Shown here: piece after piece, positions 8,630 to 18,087 of the stretch
How positions within the stretch are numbered: the stretch's first letter is position 1
How the letters are laid out: each line of letters opens with the position of its first letter
DNA from: Thiothrix sp.
GTDB lineage: Bacteria; Pseudomonadota; Gammaproteobacteria; Thiotrichales; Thiotrichaceae
Assembly (NCBI RefSeq): GCF_028714775.1
Contig: NZ_JAQTLS010000012.1
Span: 62,001-126,000, forward strand
Direction of reading: 5' to 3'
Length of the DNA stretch: 64,000 bases
Made by a program: the position numbers and the translations under genes
Notes under the pieces: generated by a model
The model's input: the letters and a program-made list of their open reading frames with translations, nothing else
Databases searched by the model: none
What the model was told of the DNA's origin: nothing

Positions 8630-9732
8630 GTGATTCGACCAAGACTTCCGCCGTGAATGCAGGGCTTGCTGCCCTGCGTGAACGCATCGACGCCATCGAC
8701 ACCCAGATTCTGGGAATGTTGAACGAACGCGCCCGCTGTGCCGAAGAAGTCGCGCACACCAAGTTGGCGGAAGACCCGAATGCGAAATTTTACCGCCCGG
8801 AACGTGAGGCGCAAATCCTCACCCGGATGCAGTCGCTGAATGAGGGGCCATTGCGTGATGAACAAATCACGCACCTGTTCCGTGAAATTATCGCTTCCTG
8901 TCTTGCGCTGGAAGAATCCATGCGCATCGCCTATTTGGGGCCGGAAGGTACGTTCACGCAGGAAGCTACGTTTAAGCATTTCGGGCAGGCGGTGGGCACA
9001 CTGCCGGTCGATTCCATCCCGCAAGTCTTCCGTGAAGTCGAAGCGGGCAGGGTGCGTTACGGTGTTGTGCCGATTGAAAATTCCACCGAAGGCGTGATCA
9101 CGCATACCTTGGATATGTTCGTGCAGTCCAGTTTGCGGATTTGCGGGGAAATTTCCTTGCGTATCCACCAGAACCTGATGTGCCGTCACGACAATTGGCA
9201 AAGCGTGAAAAAGGTTTATTCCCATGCACAATCGTTGGCGCAATGCCGTTATTGGCTGGATAAGAACTTGCCGAATGTAGAACGCATTCCGGTCAGTAGT
9301 AATGCCGAAGCCGCAAGGCTAGCTTCGTTGGATGATGGCGTAGCAGCCATCGGTAGCCGCCAAGCTGCCCCCATTTATGGTCTGCAAATTGTGCAGGACA
9401 GTATTGAAGACAACCCCAACAACACCACCCGTTTCCTTGTCATCGGCGATCAAGCCGTCAGCCCCAGTGGTAATGACCGCACTTCGCTGTTGGTATCTAC
9501 CCGCAACCGTCCCGGTTCGCTTTATCACCTGCTAAAACCATTGGCTGAAAACGGCGTGGATATGACCCGTATTGAGTCGCGCCCATCACGTACCACCAAT
9601 TGGGAATACCTGTTTTTCCTTGATGTGAGCGGTCATGTGCAAGAGCCGAGTATCAGCCAAGCGCTGGAAGCTTTGCGTAATGAAGCAGAAGTCGTGCGGG
9701 TATTGGGTTCTTACCCTGTCGCCATCATGTGA
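8626..9732 (+). CDS. pheA: Chorismate mutase / prephenate dehydratase (P-protein)
   Basis: 368 residues. Bifunctional enzyme converting chorismate to prephenate and then phenylpyruvate for phenylalanine synthesis. Chorismate mutase spans about 12-97 (LRERIDAIDTQIL), prephenate dehydratase starts at AYLGPEGTFTQEA near residue 103 and includes the TRF motif in NNTTRFLVIG, and the ACT domain holds ESRPSR near 318, the Phe-binding feedback site. The start is taken as TTG at 8626, overlapping the serA stop as TTGA; a GTG at 8653 is a shorter alternative. The overlap suggests translational coupling with serA. Confidence 0.95.
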   Translation: MSDSTKTSAVNAGLAALRERIDAIDTQILGMLNERARCAEEVAHTKLAEDPNAKFYRPEREAQILTRMQSLNEGPLRDEQITHLFREIIASCLALEESMRIAYLGPEGTFTQEATFKHFGQAVGTLPVDSIPQVFREVEAGRVRYGVVPIENSTEGVITHTLDMFVQSSLRICGEISLRIHQNLMCRHDNWQSVKKVYSHAQSLAQCRYWLDKNLPNVERIPVSSNAEAARLASLDDGVAAIGSRQAAPIYGLQIVQDSIEDNPNNTTRFLVIGDQAVSPSGNDRTSLLVSTRNRPGSLYHLLKPLAENGVDMTRIESRPSRTTNWEYLFFLDVSGHVQEPSISQALEALRNEAEVVRVLGSYPVAIM

Positions 9733-9780
9733 TTTTTTTTCTATCAATCAGATGATGGCAACAGTTAAGGTTAAGCCTGA

Positions 9781-10899
9781 TTATTCGTGAAGGGTAGTCA
9801 GGGTCATGGTTTGGTTGTGCAGGTCGCAACTGCCTTTGGCGTAAGGTGAAATTTCCCCGTAGGAATAGAAACCGATTTGCTGGGTTGATTCCGGCAAAAT
9901 ATCCAATACCGCTTCGACTTCTTCTTCCGCATCAGTGCCCATAACCATGCGCCGCCCGACGCAACTGATGGAAATGCACAGCACTTCTGCGTCAGTTTTG
10001 GTGGCACTCATCAATGCAGCATCTTCCGCACCTTCCACCAGTTGTTCAAGGTTTGCCCGCATCAATTGCGCGTAAGCCCCCACTGGAATGTCGCCTGCGA
10101 AGGTGAGGGATTGGGTAGCTTCATCCACCGCAAGGATGGTACGCACCAATTCTTTGGTTTCGCCCGGTTGGCTCAGTGCTAAGGGGAAGCGCAAGCCTGT
10201 AGCCGGTAAGCCTTCAGCCATTTCACCGAGGTAAGTCTTGTACAGGGATAGCGCTGGTTTGCCAGCCAGTTCATACAATACGTTGTGTTCAGCACGGGTC
10301 ACTTCACGCGCAGGACCAAACGGTTTCCAGCCGCCTTTAGAACCATGCCCAATTTTGACATCACCATACAGGCCGAGCGCGGCGATGGTATGGCTGGTTG
10401 GTTTGCCGTCTTTCAGCACCCAAGTTTTTTTGAAGTGCTCGCCATCGCCTGCTAGCCCACCTGTAACGGTGACACCTGCCACGACATCATTGAAACCTTG
10501 GACAAGTTCACTGCCGTTGACATTCAGGCCATCGGAAAGTACGAAAATGCCTTTTAAATCATCGCCAGTCAGCCTGTCAGCCAGTACCCGGCCTGCATGA
10601 TGGGAGTCTTGCGCCCCGTCTATTGCAATGTGGGTCATGTGCAGGCGGCTGGATTCAAATTGGGCTAAGGCAATAACCAAACTGTTGTCGTGGATGTGTT
10701 TGCCGAGAATTTCACCCGCACTGGAACAGCCCATGAACGTCGCTTGCGGATATTTTTCTGTCAGTACCTCAAAGGGGTGCGTGTGTTCCAGAAAGTCCGA
10801 GTGACCAAAGATCAGGATGAGGAGTTGTGGTGATGAAATATTTGGCAATATAGAGGAAAAGCCATGCGCGACAGTATACGTCAGGGTGCTAATTTTCAT
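9781..10899 (-). CDS. FIST domain sensory protein
   Basis: 372 residues. The N-terminal half contains FMGCSSAGEILG (about residues 54-65) and the middle VTGGLAGDGEHF, hallmarks of the FIST_N domain; the C-terminal half fits FIST_C. FIST domains are predicted to bind small ligands such as amino acids and often act as sensors beside chemotaxis or cyclic-di-GMP proteins, but none of those partners is adjacent here. It stands alone, convergent with pheA. No signal peptide or membrane segment is visible, so it is likely cytoplasmic. The ligand cannot be inferred from the sequence. Confidence 0.88.
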   Translation of the reverse strand: MKISTLTYTVAHGFSSILPNISSPQLLILIFGHSDFLEHTHPFEVLTEKYPQATFMGCSSAGEILGKHIHDNSLVIALAQFESSRLHMTHIAIDGAQDSHHAGRVLADRLTGDDLKGIFVLSDGLNVNGSELVQGFNDVVAGVTVTGGLAGDGEHFKKTWVLKDGKPTSHTIAALGLYGDVKIGHGSKGGWKPFGPAREVTRAEHNVLYELAGKPALSLYKTYLGEMAEGLPATGLRFPLALSQPGETKELVRTILAVDEATQSLTFAGDIPVGAYAQLMRANLEQLVEGAEDAALMSATKTDAEVLCISISCVGRRMVMGTDAEEEVEAVLDILPESTQQIGFYSYGEISPYAKGSCDLHNQTMTLTTLHE

Positions 10900-10985
10900 T
10901 GTTGTGCCACTCCGGGAGATCGAGATTTTTTGTTATTTGAAACCTGTCCCAGATGATGGCACGATCTGCCTAGTAACGCTAGCGC

Positions 10986-11360
10986 TTAAAGATGAGTGGA
11001 ATTTGTTTTCACCAAAAAAGTGCTATTGCTATCAATGAATTCACGTACAAACGGCTTGGTTCTGCTACTGCTGAAGCGGGCGACTTCTTCGCCTTTTTCA
11101 ATCAGCACCACGGTGGGGAAACCGCGCACTTTGTAACGCCCTGCGAGCTTGAGGTTTTCGTCTTCTTCGGTATCCACTTTTGCCAGCAGAACTTTGCCGT
11201 GGTATTCGGCAACCACTGCTTTCATCACCGGGTCGAGGAACAGGCAAGGGCCGCACCAGTCTGCCCAGAAATCTACCAACACCGGATGATCCGCTGAGGC
11301 TTTCAGCACGCGCTCCTCAAAATCCGCAAAACCATCAATATCAAACACAAACTTGGGCAT
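10986..11360 (-). CDS. Thioredoxin family protein
   Basis: 124 residues from an ATG preceded by GGAGGT at ideal spacing; the longer frame from 11456 has no such site. FWADWCGPCLFLDP carries the WCGPC redox motif at about residues 34-38, and FPTVVLIEKGEE includes the cis-proline of the thioredoxin fold. There is no signal peptide, so it is cytoplasmic. It is a bit longer at the C-terminus than TrxA (108 residues) and the residues flanking the active site differ from the main thioredoxin, so it may be a secondary thioredoxin or co-chaperone-like protein. Confidence 0.92.
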   Translation of the reverse strand: MPKFVFDIDGFADFEERVLKASADHPVLVDFWADWCGPCLFLDPVMKAVVAEYHGKVLLAKVDTEEDENLKLAGRYKVRGFPTVVLIEKGEEVARFSSSRTKPFVREFIDSNSTFLVKTNSTHL

Positions 11361-11506
11361 AACGACCTCCACTAAGAAGGCGCAATTATATTGGTAGCCC
11401 GCCGATCGGGGCATATCACCAAGGGGAAGTATTTTAAGGTCGTAATCCGGGGGCAAGCTATGTAAAATTGTCCGCTTGACTTAGGGTTACGGAAAAAAGA
11501 CAGGCA

Positions 11507-12460
11507 ATGAACCCGGATTTTCTCGATTTTGAACAACCTATCGCCGAACTACAGGCGAAGATTGAAGAGCTGCGTTACGTTGGTGATGCGGAAATTAACT
11601 TAAGTGAAGAAGTCAGTAAGCTGGAGGAAAAAGCCAACTCGCTGACCCGTTCCATTTTCGCCAAGTTGACACCGCGCCAGATTTCACAGCTTGCCCGCCA
11701 TCCCAAGCGCCCGTACACACTGGACTTGATCAGGTATTTGTTCACTGATTTCAAGGAGCTGCACGGCGACCGCGCATTTGCTGATGATAAGGCTATCATC
11801 GGTGGCATGGCGCGTTTCCGTGGGCAATCGGTGATGGTCATCGGACATCAAAAAGGCCGCGACACCAAGGAAAATATCCTGCGTAACTTCGGGATGCCGC
11901 GCCCAGAAGGCTACCGCAAAGCCTTGCGCCTGATGCGCTTGGCGGAAAAATTTCACCTGCCGATCATTACCTTCATCGACACACCGGGTGCATATCCCGG
12001 CATCGGTGCGGAAGAACGCGGTCAAAGTGAAGCGATTGCCCGTAACCTGTACGAAATGGCGAAACTGCGTACCCCCATTATTTGTACGGTAGTTGGCGAG
12101 GGCGGTTCTGGTGGTGCGCTGGCTATCGGTGTGGGCGACTGCGTAATGATGCTGCAATACGCTACCTACTCGGTCATTTCCCCGGAAGGTTGTGCCTCGA
12201 TCTTGTGGAAAAGCGCCGACAAAGCGGCCGATGCTGCTGATGCGATGGGTATTACTGCCGACCGTTTGAAATCCCTTGGTTTGATTGACCAGATTATCCC
12301 CGAACCCTTGGGTGGAGCACACCGCGATATGGAAGCCGCTGCCCGTGCGGTCGGTGAGGCGTTGGATACCAACCTGCGTGCCTTGAATGCGCTGAAAATC
12401 GACAACCTGCTGGATAAGCGTTACCAACGCATCATGGGCTTCGGGCAGTTCGAGGAGTAA
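11507..12460 (+). CDS. accA: Acetyl-CoA carboxylase carboxyltransferase subunit alpha
   Basis: 317 residues, matching the E. coli length (319). With AccD it transfers carboxyl from biotin to acetyl-CoA, making malonyl-CoA for fatty acids. The opening [18 protein letters not shown] and the central [31 protein letters not shown] and [11 protein letters not shown] are family signatures. It is followed 10 bases later by tilS, the usual gammaproteobacterial neighbour, so the two are probably one transcript. Confidence 0.98.
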   Translation: MNPDFLDFEQPIAELQAKIEELRYVGDAEINLSEEVSKLEEKANSLTRSIFAKLTPRQISQLARHPKRPYTLDLIRYLFTDFKELHGDRAFADDKAIIGGMARFRGQSVMVIGHQKGRDTKENILRNFGMPRPEGYRKALRLMRLAEKFHLPIITFIDTPGAYPGIGAEERGQSEAIARNLYEMAKLRTPIICTVVGEGGSGGALAIGVGDCVMMLQYATYSVISPEGCASILWKSADKAADAADAMGITADRLKSLGLIDQIIPEPLGGAHRDMEAAARAVGEALDTNLRALNALKIDNLLDKRYQRIMGFGQFEE

Positions 12461-12469
12461 GGAGGGCGT

Positions 12470-13762
12470 ATGTTACGCGCCCCCACCGATGCCCTGTCAG
12501 CATTTCTCAATAAGCATCCTGCCACGGGCTATTTAATAGCTTTCAGTGGCGGGTTGGATTCTCACGTATTGCTCCATGCCTGCGCGACGTTGCAGGTAGC
12601 TTTCCCGCGCCTGCCTTTTCGCGCCTTGCATATTGACCACGGTTTACAGTCGATGTCTGCGGAATGGGCGGAACATTGCCGTGCAGTTTGCGTTGCCCTG
12701 AACATGCCGTTTGCTTGCGAATGCCTGCACCTTCAAATCCCAGCGGGGGAAAGTTTGGAAGCTGTTGCCCGTCATGCCCGTTACGCCGCTTTCAGCCAGC
12801 ATTTGCAAGCTGGGGAAATATTGCTTACCGCACACCATCAGGATGATCAGGCCGAAACCTTGTTGCTGCATTTGTTGCGTGGCAGTGGGGTTGATGGGTT
12901 GGCGGCGATGCCAGAAATCCGCCCGTTTGCGCAAGGTTGGTTGGGACGCCCGCTGTTGTCATTCAGCCGCGAAGAATTGGTGGAATATGCTCGGAACCAT
13001 GCGCTGGATTGCCTGCAAGACCCCAGCAATGTCGATACCCGTTTCGACCGTAATTTTCTGCGCCAGCAAGTGATCCCATTGTTGCAACAGCGTTGGCCTG
13101 TGGTTGGCAAGACTTTGGCGCGTGCCGCGCGTTTGCAGGGTGAAAGCCGTGCTTTGTTGGCAAGTTTTCTGCCGGAAAAGCTCGCGCAAGTGGCGGGTAG
13201 CCGTAGCGGTACATTATCCGTCCGCCAGTTAAAAACACTGGATATTCCCTTGCAAAAAGCCCTGTTGCGCGAATGGTTGGCACAACAACATTTTCCGATG
13301 CCGGAAGAGAAGAAGCTATTGCATGTGCTGCATGATGTGTTGCATGCCAAACCGGATGCAGAGCCGTGTGTTGCGTGGGCAGGTTGCGAAATCCGGCGTT
13401 TCCGTGATGATGTGTATACCATGCTGCCGTTGCAGCATCATGATCCGGCTCAGGTGTTGGCATGGGATGTGAGTCAGGAACTGGCGATTCCCATCTTGCA
13501 CTGCATCTTACAGCCAGCGCAACTGGGGGCGTGGCTAGCTTATGTGCAGGCACAGCATGTGCCCGTCACGGTGCGTTTTCGGCAGGGCGGGGAAAGCATG
13601 TACATCCCCTATCGCGGAGGGCATCATTCACTCAAGCACATTTTTCAGGAACGGGGTGTGCCGTCGTGGGAACGCAGCCGTCTGCCACTGATTTACGTGG
13701 GGGAACGCTTGGTCAGTATTCCGGGTGTCCTACACGTTGAACCGTCCGCGCTGGAGTGTTGA
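12470..13762 (+). CDS. tilS: tRNA(Ile)-lysidine synthase
   Basis: 430 residues. Attaches lysine to C34 of tRNA-Ile(CAU), changing both codon recognition and charging. The PP-loop ATPase motif is FSGGLDSHVLLH near residue 24, with HIDHGLQ and HHQDDQAETLLLHLLRGSG downstream; the C-terminal half holds the tRNA-binding TilS domain (RFRQGGE near residue 370). GGAGGG precedes the ATG. It converges on the AI-2E family gene with a 3-base gap between stops. Confidence 0.97.
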   Translation: MLRAPTDALSAFLNKHPATGYLIAFSGGLDSHVLLHACATLQVAFPRLPFRALHIDHGLQSMSAEWAEHCRAVCVALNMPFACECLHLQIPAGESLEAVARHARYAAFSQHLQAGEILLTAHHQDDQAETLLLHLLRGSGVDGLAAMPEIRPFAQGWLGRPLLSFSREELVEYARNHALDCLQDPSNVDTRFDRNFLRQQVIPLLQQRWPVVGKTLARAARLQGESRALLASFLPEKLAQVAGSRSGTLSVRQLKTLDIPLQKALLREWLAQQHFPMPEEKKLLHVLHDVLHAKPDAEPCVAWAGCEIRRFRDDVYTMLPLQHHDPAQVLAWDVSQELAIPILHCILQPAQLGAWLAYVQAQHVPVTVRFRQGGESMYIPYRGGHHSLKHIFQERGVPSWERSRLPLIYVGERLVSIPGVLHVEPSALEC

Positions 13763-13765
13763 TGA

Positions 13766-15049
13766 TCAGTTAGAGCGTTGGAAAATCCGTGACCGTAAGG
13801 GTTTTTCATAGCGGATGGCATGGCCAAAAATATAGGTACAAACTGGCACGCCCAGCACCAGCCCCCAGATATGGAACAGTTTGCCCCCCAGCGTCAGGAT
13901 GATTAGCACAATGACCGGGTTGATACGTAGTCTTGCCCCGTAAATCAATGGGTTAAGTATATAGCCTTCCATCATGTGGATGACGGTGATCATGCCGATG
14001 CCCAGCAGCATCATGTGGACACCGCCCATGTTCAGTGCAATCAGGCAGATGGGTACTGAACTGATGAATACCCCCGCGACGGGAATAAAGCTGCACAGGA
14101 ACACGATCACGGAGAGGAAAGCAACGTGTTGCCCCATTCCCAGCAAGTACAGGCCAATGACCGTTAGCAGGGTATTCACGCCCGCGATGTAAAATTGCGC
14201 CTGCATGGCGTTGCCGAGCACTTTGCCGAATTCGTAAATATTGTCCGCCGCCTCCACATAAATGAAGCGCAGCCGGGTATTCTCTAACTCCCGCACGCTG
14301 GCTGCCAGTCGCGGCAAGTCCAACACAATCAGGAAAGAAAACAGCAGTGCTAGCATAAAGGTGGAAAACAGCCCCACGGCTTGGCGGCTGATGTCAGCCA
14401 ACTGATCCAGCACAACCCGCACGGATTCATTGGCATCCAGCGATTTTCCTGTTCCTGCCAACATTCCCAGTAACCAACTGCTGGGTGAATCGCGGAAAGC
14501 CCGTTGCGGTGGCGGCGTTGTTTCCGTAGGTGGCGTGGGGACAGCAGGGACGATGCCATTCGCCCAGACAGGTATTGCTGGTGCGGGTTGGGCGGGGGCA
14601 ACAGGGCGGCGCAATTCAGGGATGGCTTCCTGTAACTTGGGGTAACGTTCCGCCAAATCCAGCAATTCCGTGTCCACCCGATCCATGTAGACGAAAAAGC
14701 CCTGCACGAATCCGGTTGCCTGCCCATACACTTTTGGTGCGAGTAAAATACTAACAGCGATAATGACACTCAGCGACAAGCCTCCGGTGAGGAATACCAG
14801 CCCGGTACGCAACCAACGCACCCGCAGCGACAGCATGTCCACCGCGCTGGATTGCAGGTAGGCAAAAACAAAGGTCAGGAAAATCAGGGTAAAAAAGGAA
14901 CTGAGCAGGGTCAGTACCCCGAAAATGATTCCCCACACAAACAGGCGGGTCAGCAGAGGCAACCAATACTCCCAGCGCGGCGTCGGCGTTTGCCCGTCGG
15001 CAGGGTGGGGTAGGAGTCCCGCAACGTTTTGTTCTTCGCTAGGCTGCAT
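13766..15049 (-). CDS. AI-2E family transporter (PerM-type permease)
   Basis: 427 residues with about eight membrane segments: a cluster in residues 30-120 and the conserved C-terminal half containing SFIPVAGVFISSVPI and PLIYGARLRINPVIVLIILTLG, the family signature. The family includes putative autoinducer exporters and Na+/H+ antiporters; substrate cannot be read from sequence. An unusual proline-rich stretch at about residues 145-183 (repeats of PAQPAPA and PTPPTE) sits in the soluble loop between membrane blocks. AAGGA precedes the ATG. Confidence 0.88.
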   Translation of the reverse strand: MQPSEEQNVAGLLPHPADGQTPTPRWEYWLPLLTRLFVWGIIFGVLTLLSSFFTLIFLTFVFAYLQSSAVDMLSLRVRWLRTGLVFLTGGLSLSVIIAVSILLAPKVYGQATGFVQGFFVYMDRVDTELLDLAERYPKLQEAIPELRRPVAPAQPAPAIPVWANGIVPAVPTPPTETTPPPQRAFRDSPSSWLLGMLAGTGKSLDANESVRVVLDQLADISRQAVGLFSTFMLALLFSFLIVLDLPRLAASVRELENTRLRFIYVEAADNIYEFGKVLGNAMQAQFYIAGVNTLLTVIGLYLLGMGQHVAFLSVIVFLCSFIPVAGVFISSVPICLIALNMGGVHMMLLGIGMITVIHMMEGYILNPLIYGARLRINPVIVLIILTLGGKLFHIWGLVLGVPVCTYIFGHAIRYEKPLRSRIFQRSN

Positions 15050-15091
15050 GAGTTGTGTGGTTCCTTGGGTTTGCTAGCGGCAGTATAGCAT

Positions 15092-15097
15092 TATAAT
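15092..15097 (+). promoter_or_regulatory. -10 element likely serving the deformylase gene
   Basis: A perfect TATAAT lies 38 bases before the start codon. The best upstream match, TTGCTA at 15071-15076, is only 15 bases away, so the -35 is poor. The surrounding TTATAA is palindromic and could also serve the divergent AI-2E family gene. Confidence 0.4.
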
Positions 15098-15129
15098 CGG
15101 GTCACACTGAAAATCTGCGAGGCTTGCCG

Positions 15130-15669
15130 ATGGCTGACCCTTCCCAACTTTTATTGCCCATTGCCAGTCGGGGCGAACCCATCCTGCAACAACGTGCGCA
15201 GGAAGTGGCTGACCCACACGACCCTGACATCCAAACGCTGATCGACGCGATGTTGGCAACCATGCTTGCTGCCAATGGTATCGGCATTGCAGCCCCGCAA
15301 GTATTTGTTTCGATTCGTATCATTATCGTGGCATCACGCCCAAATCCGCGTTACCCGGATGCGCCGTTGATGGAGCCGGTTGCCATGCTTAACCCTGAAA
15401 TCCTTTGGCAGTCCGCCGATATGGTCACGGATTGGGAGGGCTGTTTAAGCGTGCCAGATGCACGTTCGCCCGTGCCGCGAGCCGCCGAATTGCGGGTTCG
15501 TTACCTGACCCGCTACGGTGAAACGGTAGAGGCGAATTATGAAGGTTTTGTTGCACGTATCATCCAGCACGAATGTGATCATCTGGATGGCGTGCTGTTT
15601 GTGGAAAGGGTGGAGAATGAGAGCAGTATTGTCAGTGAATCGGTGTTCTTGAAAATGACGGCTGCTTAA
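15130..15669 (+). CDS. def: Peptide deformylase
   Basis: 179 residues from the ATG that follows GAGG by 7 bases; an in-frame TTG two codons earlier is too close to that site. Removes formyl from nascent N-terminal methionine. All three metal-site motifs are present: GIGIAAPQ (about residues 50-57), EGCLSVP (about 100-106) and HECDHLDG (about 143-150). It is not next to fmt or a tilS-linked def cluster and differs from the main E. coli type in its middle loop, so it may be an additional deformylase. Its stop overlaps the stop of the convergent gene. Confidence 0.94.
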   Translation: MADPSQLLLPIASRGEPILQQRAQEVADPHDPDIQTLIDAMLATMLAANGIGIAAPQVFVSIRIIIVASRPNPRYPDAPLMEPVAMLNPEILWQSADMVTDWEGCLSVPDARSPVPRAAELRVRYLTRYGETVEANYEGFVARIIQHECDHLDGVLFVERVENESSIVSESVFLKMTAA

Positions 15670-16826
15670 ACCGCAGGACGCCAGATAGTGGCAGTGAACA
15701 GGCACGCATCACGGTCATCTTTGAAATCAATCTGCGGCCATGCCTCCAACGCCCGTAAAATACCTGACCCCAAACCGCGATAGGGCAGCAATTTTTTGGC
15801 AATGAATGATGCCAGAATCGGGTTGCGTAAGTTGGAATTGCCCGCTTTTACTTTTTCCACCGTAAGGTTATTGGGCAAATGTCCGGGGCTGATGATTTCA
15901 ATCCTATCGGTAAAAATCAGTACCCGGACCGGAGCGCTGATGAAATAATCACGGTGGATCAGGGCATTGACGAGCAATTCCTCAAATACGAGGCGCGGCA
16001 CTTCTGGCTCCCCAACCGAATTCACGCTTTGGTTGCCTTGGCGCTTATGCAGGTTGCGCATGATGAATCGCAGTGTGTCATCGAATACGTCGCGAAGCCT
16101 ACCGCCAATGTCTTCGCTGTCCACGTAAGTGCTTGCTTCAATGGCATTGCCGGGAAATGTTACTGCCTTGATAATAAAGGCAGGTTTTATCCATTCAGGG
16201 TGTTTGGCAAACAGTAAGACGCCAGCCAGATTCAGCAAGCCATCCGCTGTTGCAAGGTTCATGTTCTGCAATAGGCGCAATAAATCAGCATCTTTTTCAG
16301 GGAGTTCCAGACTGTAGGTGTCGTGCAGGAAGCTGCCTAAACTGCGGTGGTCAATGGCCTCTATGCCGACTTTGCTAGGCACTTCATCGGCGTGCAGCAA
16401 ATCTACGCTCTGGAACAAACGGCGCAGTTCTTCTTTGGAATTGACCCGGCGCTTGTCCGCACCGCTTTTCAGCCAGATAACTCCGTTACGGTCAAAGTAA
16501 GGTTTATCCAAGCCTTTGGGAACGGTCAGCACGATAAGCAGCCGTCCGTCGCCTAATGAAATATTTTCCGTTTGCACAGTAATCGGGCTACGGATGTGTT
16601 GGGAAGCTGCATTGCTGATCATTTGGTTGAGGCGGGAAACATCTGCAAGCGTCAGACCGGGCAATGAACCATCATCCGCGACACCCAACAGGATAACGCC
16701 ACCATCGGAGTTGGAAAATGCCGCCATCTCCGCAGCCAGTGCGTCAGCATTGGTGATGTCCTGCTTGAACTGGCGGCGGCTGTCTTCGCCGAGGGTAATC
16801 TGGGTCTTGAGTTCGTCGAGAGTCAT
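15666..16826 (-). CDS. AlbA_2 (Schlafen-type) and HATPase domain protein
   Basis: 386 residues from the ATG preceded by AGGA at 8 bases; a start at 16901 would add 25 residues without a good site. The N-terminal 130 residues match the AlbA_2 domain (RRQFKQD, AAFSNSDGGVILLGVADDG). The C-terminal part, with FEELLVNALIHRDYF and a glycine-rich GLGSGILRALE, looks like the HATPase_c_4 ATP-binding domain. Such proteins are annotated as RecG-related ATP-binding or transcriptional regulators; some occur in defence islands. It is divergent from a Mrr-like nuclease 104 bases away. Function is unknown; DNA or RNA binding is an inference. Confidence 0.85.
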   Translation of the reverse strand: MTLDELKTQITLGEDSRRQFKQDITNADALAAEMAAFSNSDGGVILLGVADDGSLPGLTLADVSRLNQMISNAASQHIRSPITVQTENISLGDGRLLIVLTVPKGLDKPYFDRNGVIWLKSGADKRRVNSKEELRRLFQSVDLLHADEVPSKVGIEAIDHRSLGSFLHDTYSLELPEKDADLLRLLQNMNLATADGLLNLAGVLLFAKHPEWIKPAFIIKAVTFPGNAIEASTYVDSEDIGGRLRDVFDDTLRFIMRNLHKRQGNQSVNSVGEPEVPRLVFEELLVNALIHRDYFISAPVRVLIFTDRIEIISPGHLPNNLTVEKVKAGNSNLRNPILASFIAKKLLPYRGLGSGILRALEAWPQIDFKDDRDACLFTATIWRPAV

Positions 16827-16930
16827 GCAGCGTTCCTGATAACCATTGTGTTGGTCTTGCTGCATTATAGCATTCGTCAGTGCTGGAGGGGTAAACTGCA
16901 CATATCCTCCTGAAACTTGATCAATACCCC

Positions 16931-18084
16931 ATGCATAAAGTCCGCACTCCCTTATTTCCTACCTATGCACAAGCTGCTGCCCTCATGGGTGCTGCGGCAG
17001 GTTCGACGGTTACGGCGCTGAGGGGCATGATCACCGCCATCCATGAACAGACGGGTACTCCCCAAAAACCTGTCGATTGGTCAGACCCGGATACGTGGAT
17101 TCCTGCCCGTTTACAAGGTGATGATGCCAAACTTGCGTTGGCGATTTGGCAGCAAGATAACGGTGTGTTGAACCCGCGCCACAGCTATGGATCATACATG
17201 TTCATCAACAACTTTGAATTGATGGAAACGGATAATTCAGGACGCTGGATGCCGTCCGCCAAAGGCAAAGCGTTTCTGGAAAAAGACAGCGCCACGTTGC
17301 ATGAGTTGGATGATCAGGAAGGGCAAATAGCTTTGCTGGAACTGCTGGCAGGGCGCGAGCAAGCCAAACGCGGCGATTTAATGCCGGACTGGACAGCCTA
17401 TTTGCATCAGGTTTCCAAATTCGCCTCGGAGTCTTCCTGCCAAAGTACCTTGCACCAACGGCTAACTAACTTGGTCGAACGCGGATTGATCAACCGTGAA
17501 GGCAACCGCTACCAAATCACCGACTCAGGGCGCAATTGGCTGGGCGAAGCGCTGCCAGAAAAAACACACGACCCACGCCGTGATTTACTAGATGCCGCCA
17601 AACGTTACAACGACCAGCAAAAGCAGTTGCTGCGCGAACAGTTGACTGCGATGAACCCCTACCGCTTTGAGCGCATGATTGCTGATCTGCTTGAAGCAAT
17701 GGGTTACGAAGATGTGGAAGTCACCAAACAATCCGGTGACAAAGGTGTTGATGTCGTTGGCAGGGTGCAAGTCGGCATTACCACGATTACCGAAGTCGTG
17801 CAGGTGAAGCGCGTACAAGGCGCCCCGTAATTGACCAGTTGCGTGGTGCTCTGCCTTACCATAAGGCAATTCGGGGTACGCTGATCACTATTGGAAAGTT
17901 TGCCAGCACTTGCCCAGAAGCGGCACTTTTTCCCGGTGCTGCGCCCATTACCTTGATCGACGGCGATAAGTTATTGGAACTGCTGATTGAAAACAGTGTT
18001 GGCATCCGTCGCAGTAAACCGATTGAGCTACTGGAAGTCGATCTTGCGCGTTTCGATGACCCCGCTTTACAAGAAGGAGATTGA
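16931..18084 (+). pseudogene. Mrr-type restriction endonuclease, frameshifted
   Basis: Two frames together make about 384 residues. The first (16931-17830, 299 residues) carries a winged-helix N-terminal region and then the Mrr nuclease core: NPYRFERMIADLLEAMGYEDVEV, GDKGVDVVG (about 268-276) and the catalytic QVKR (about 293). It stops at a TAA at 17828. The second frame, open to 18084, continues the same domain with VIDQLRGALPYHKAIRGTLIT. In homologues an NVGRP/NIQRP-like linker joins QG to VID, so a small deletion around 17820-17826, not a multiple of three, best explains the break. The catalytic D and QxK survive in the first part, so residual activity or a sequencing error are both possible. 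It is followed 3 bases later by the next gene. Confidence 0.8.
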
Positions 18085-18087
18085 ACA

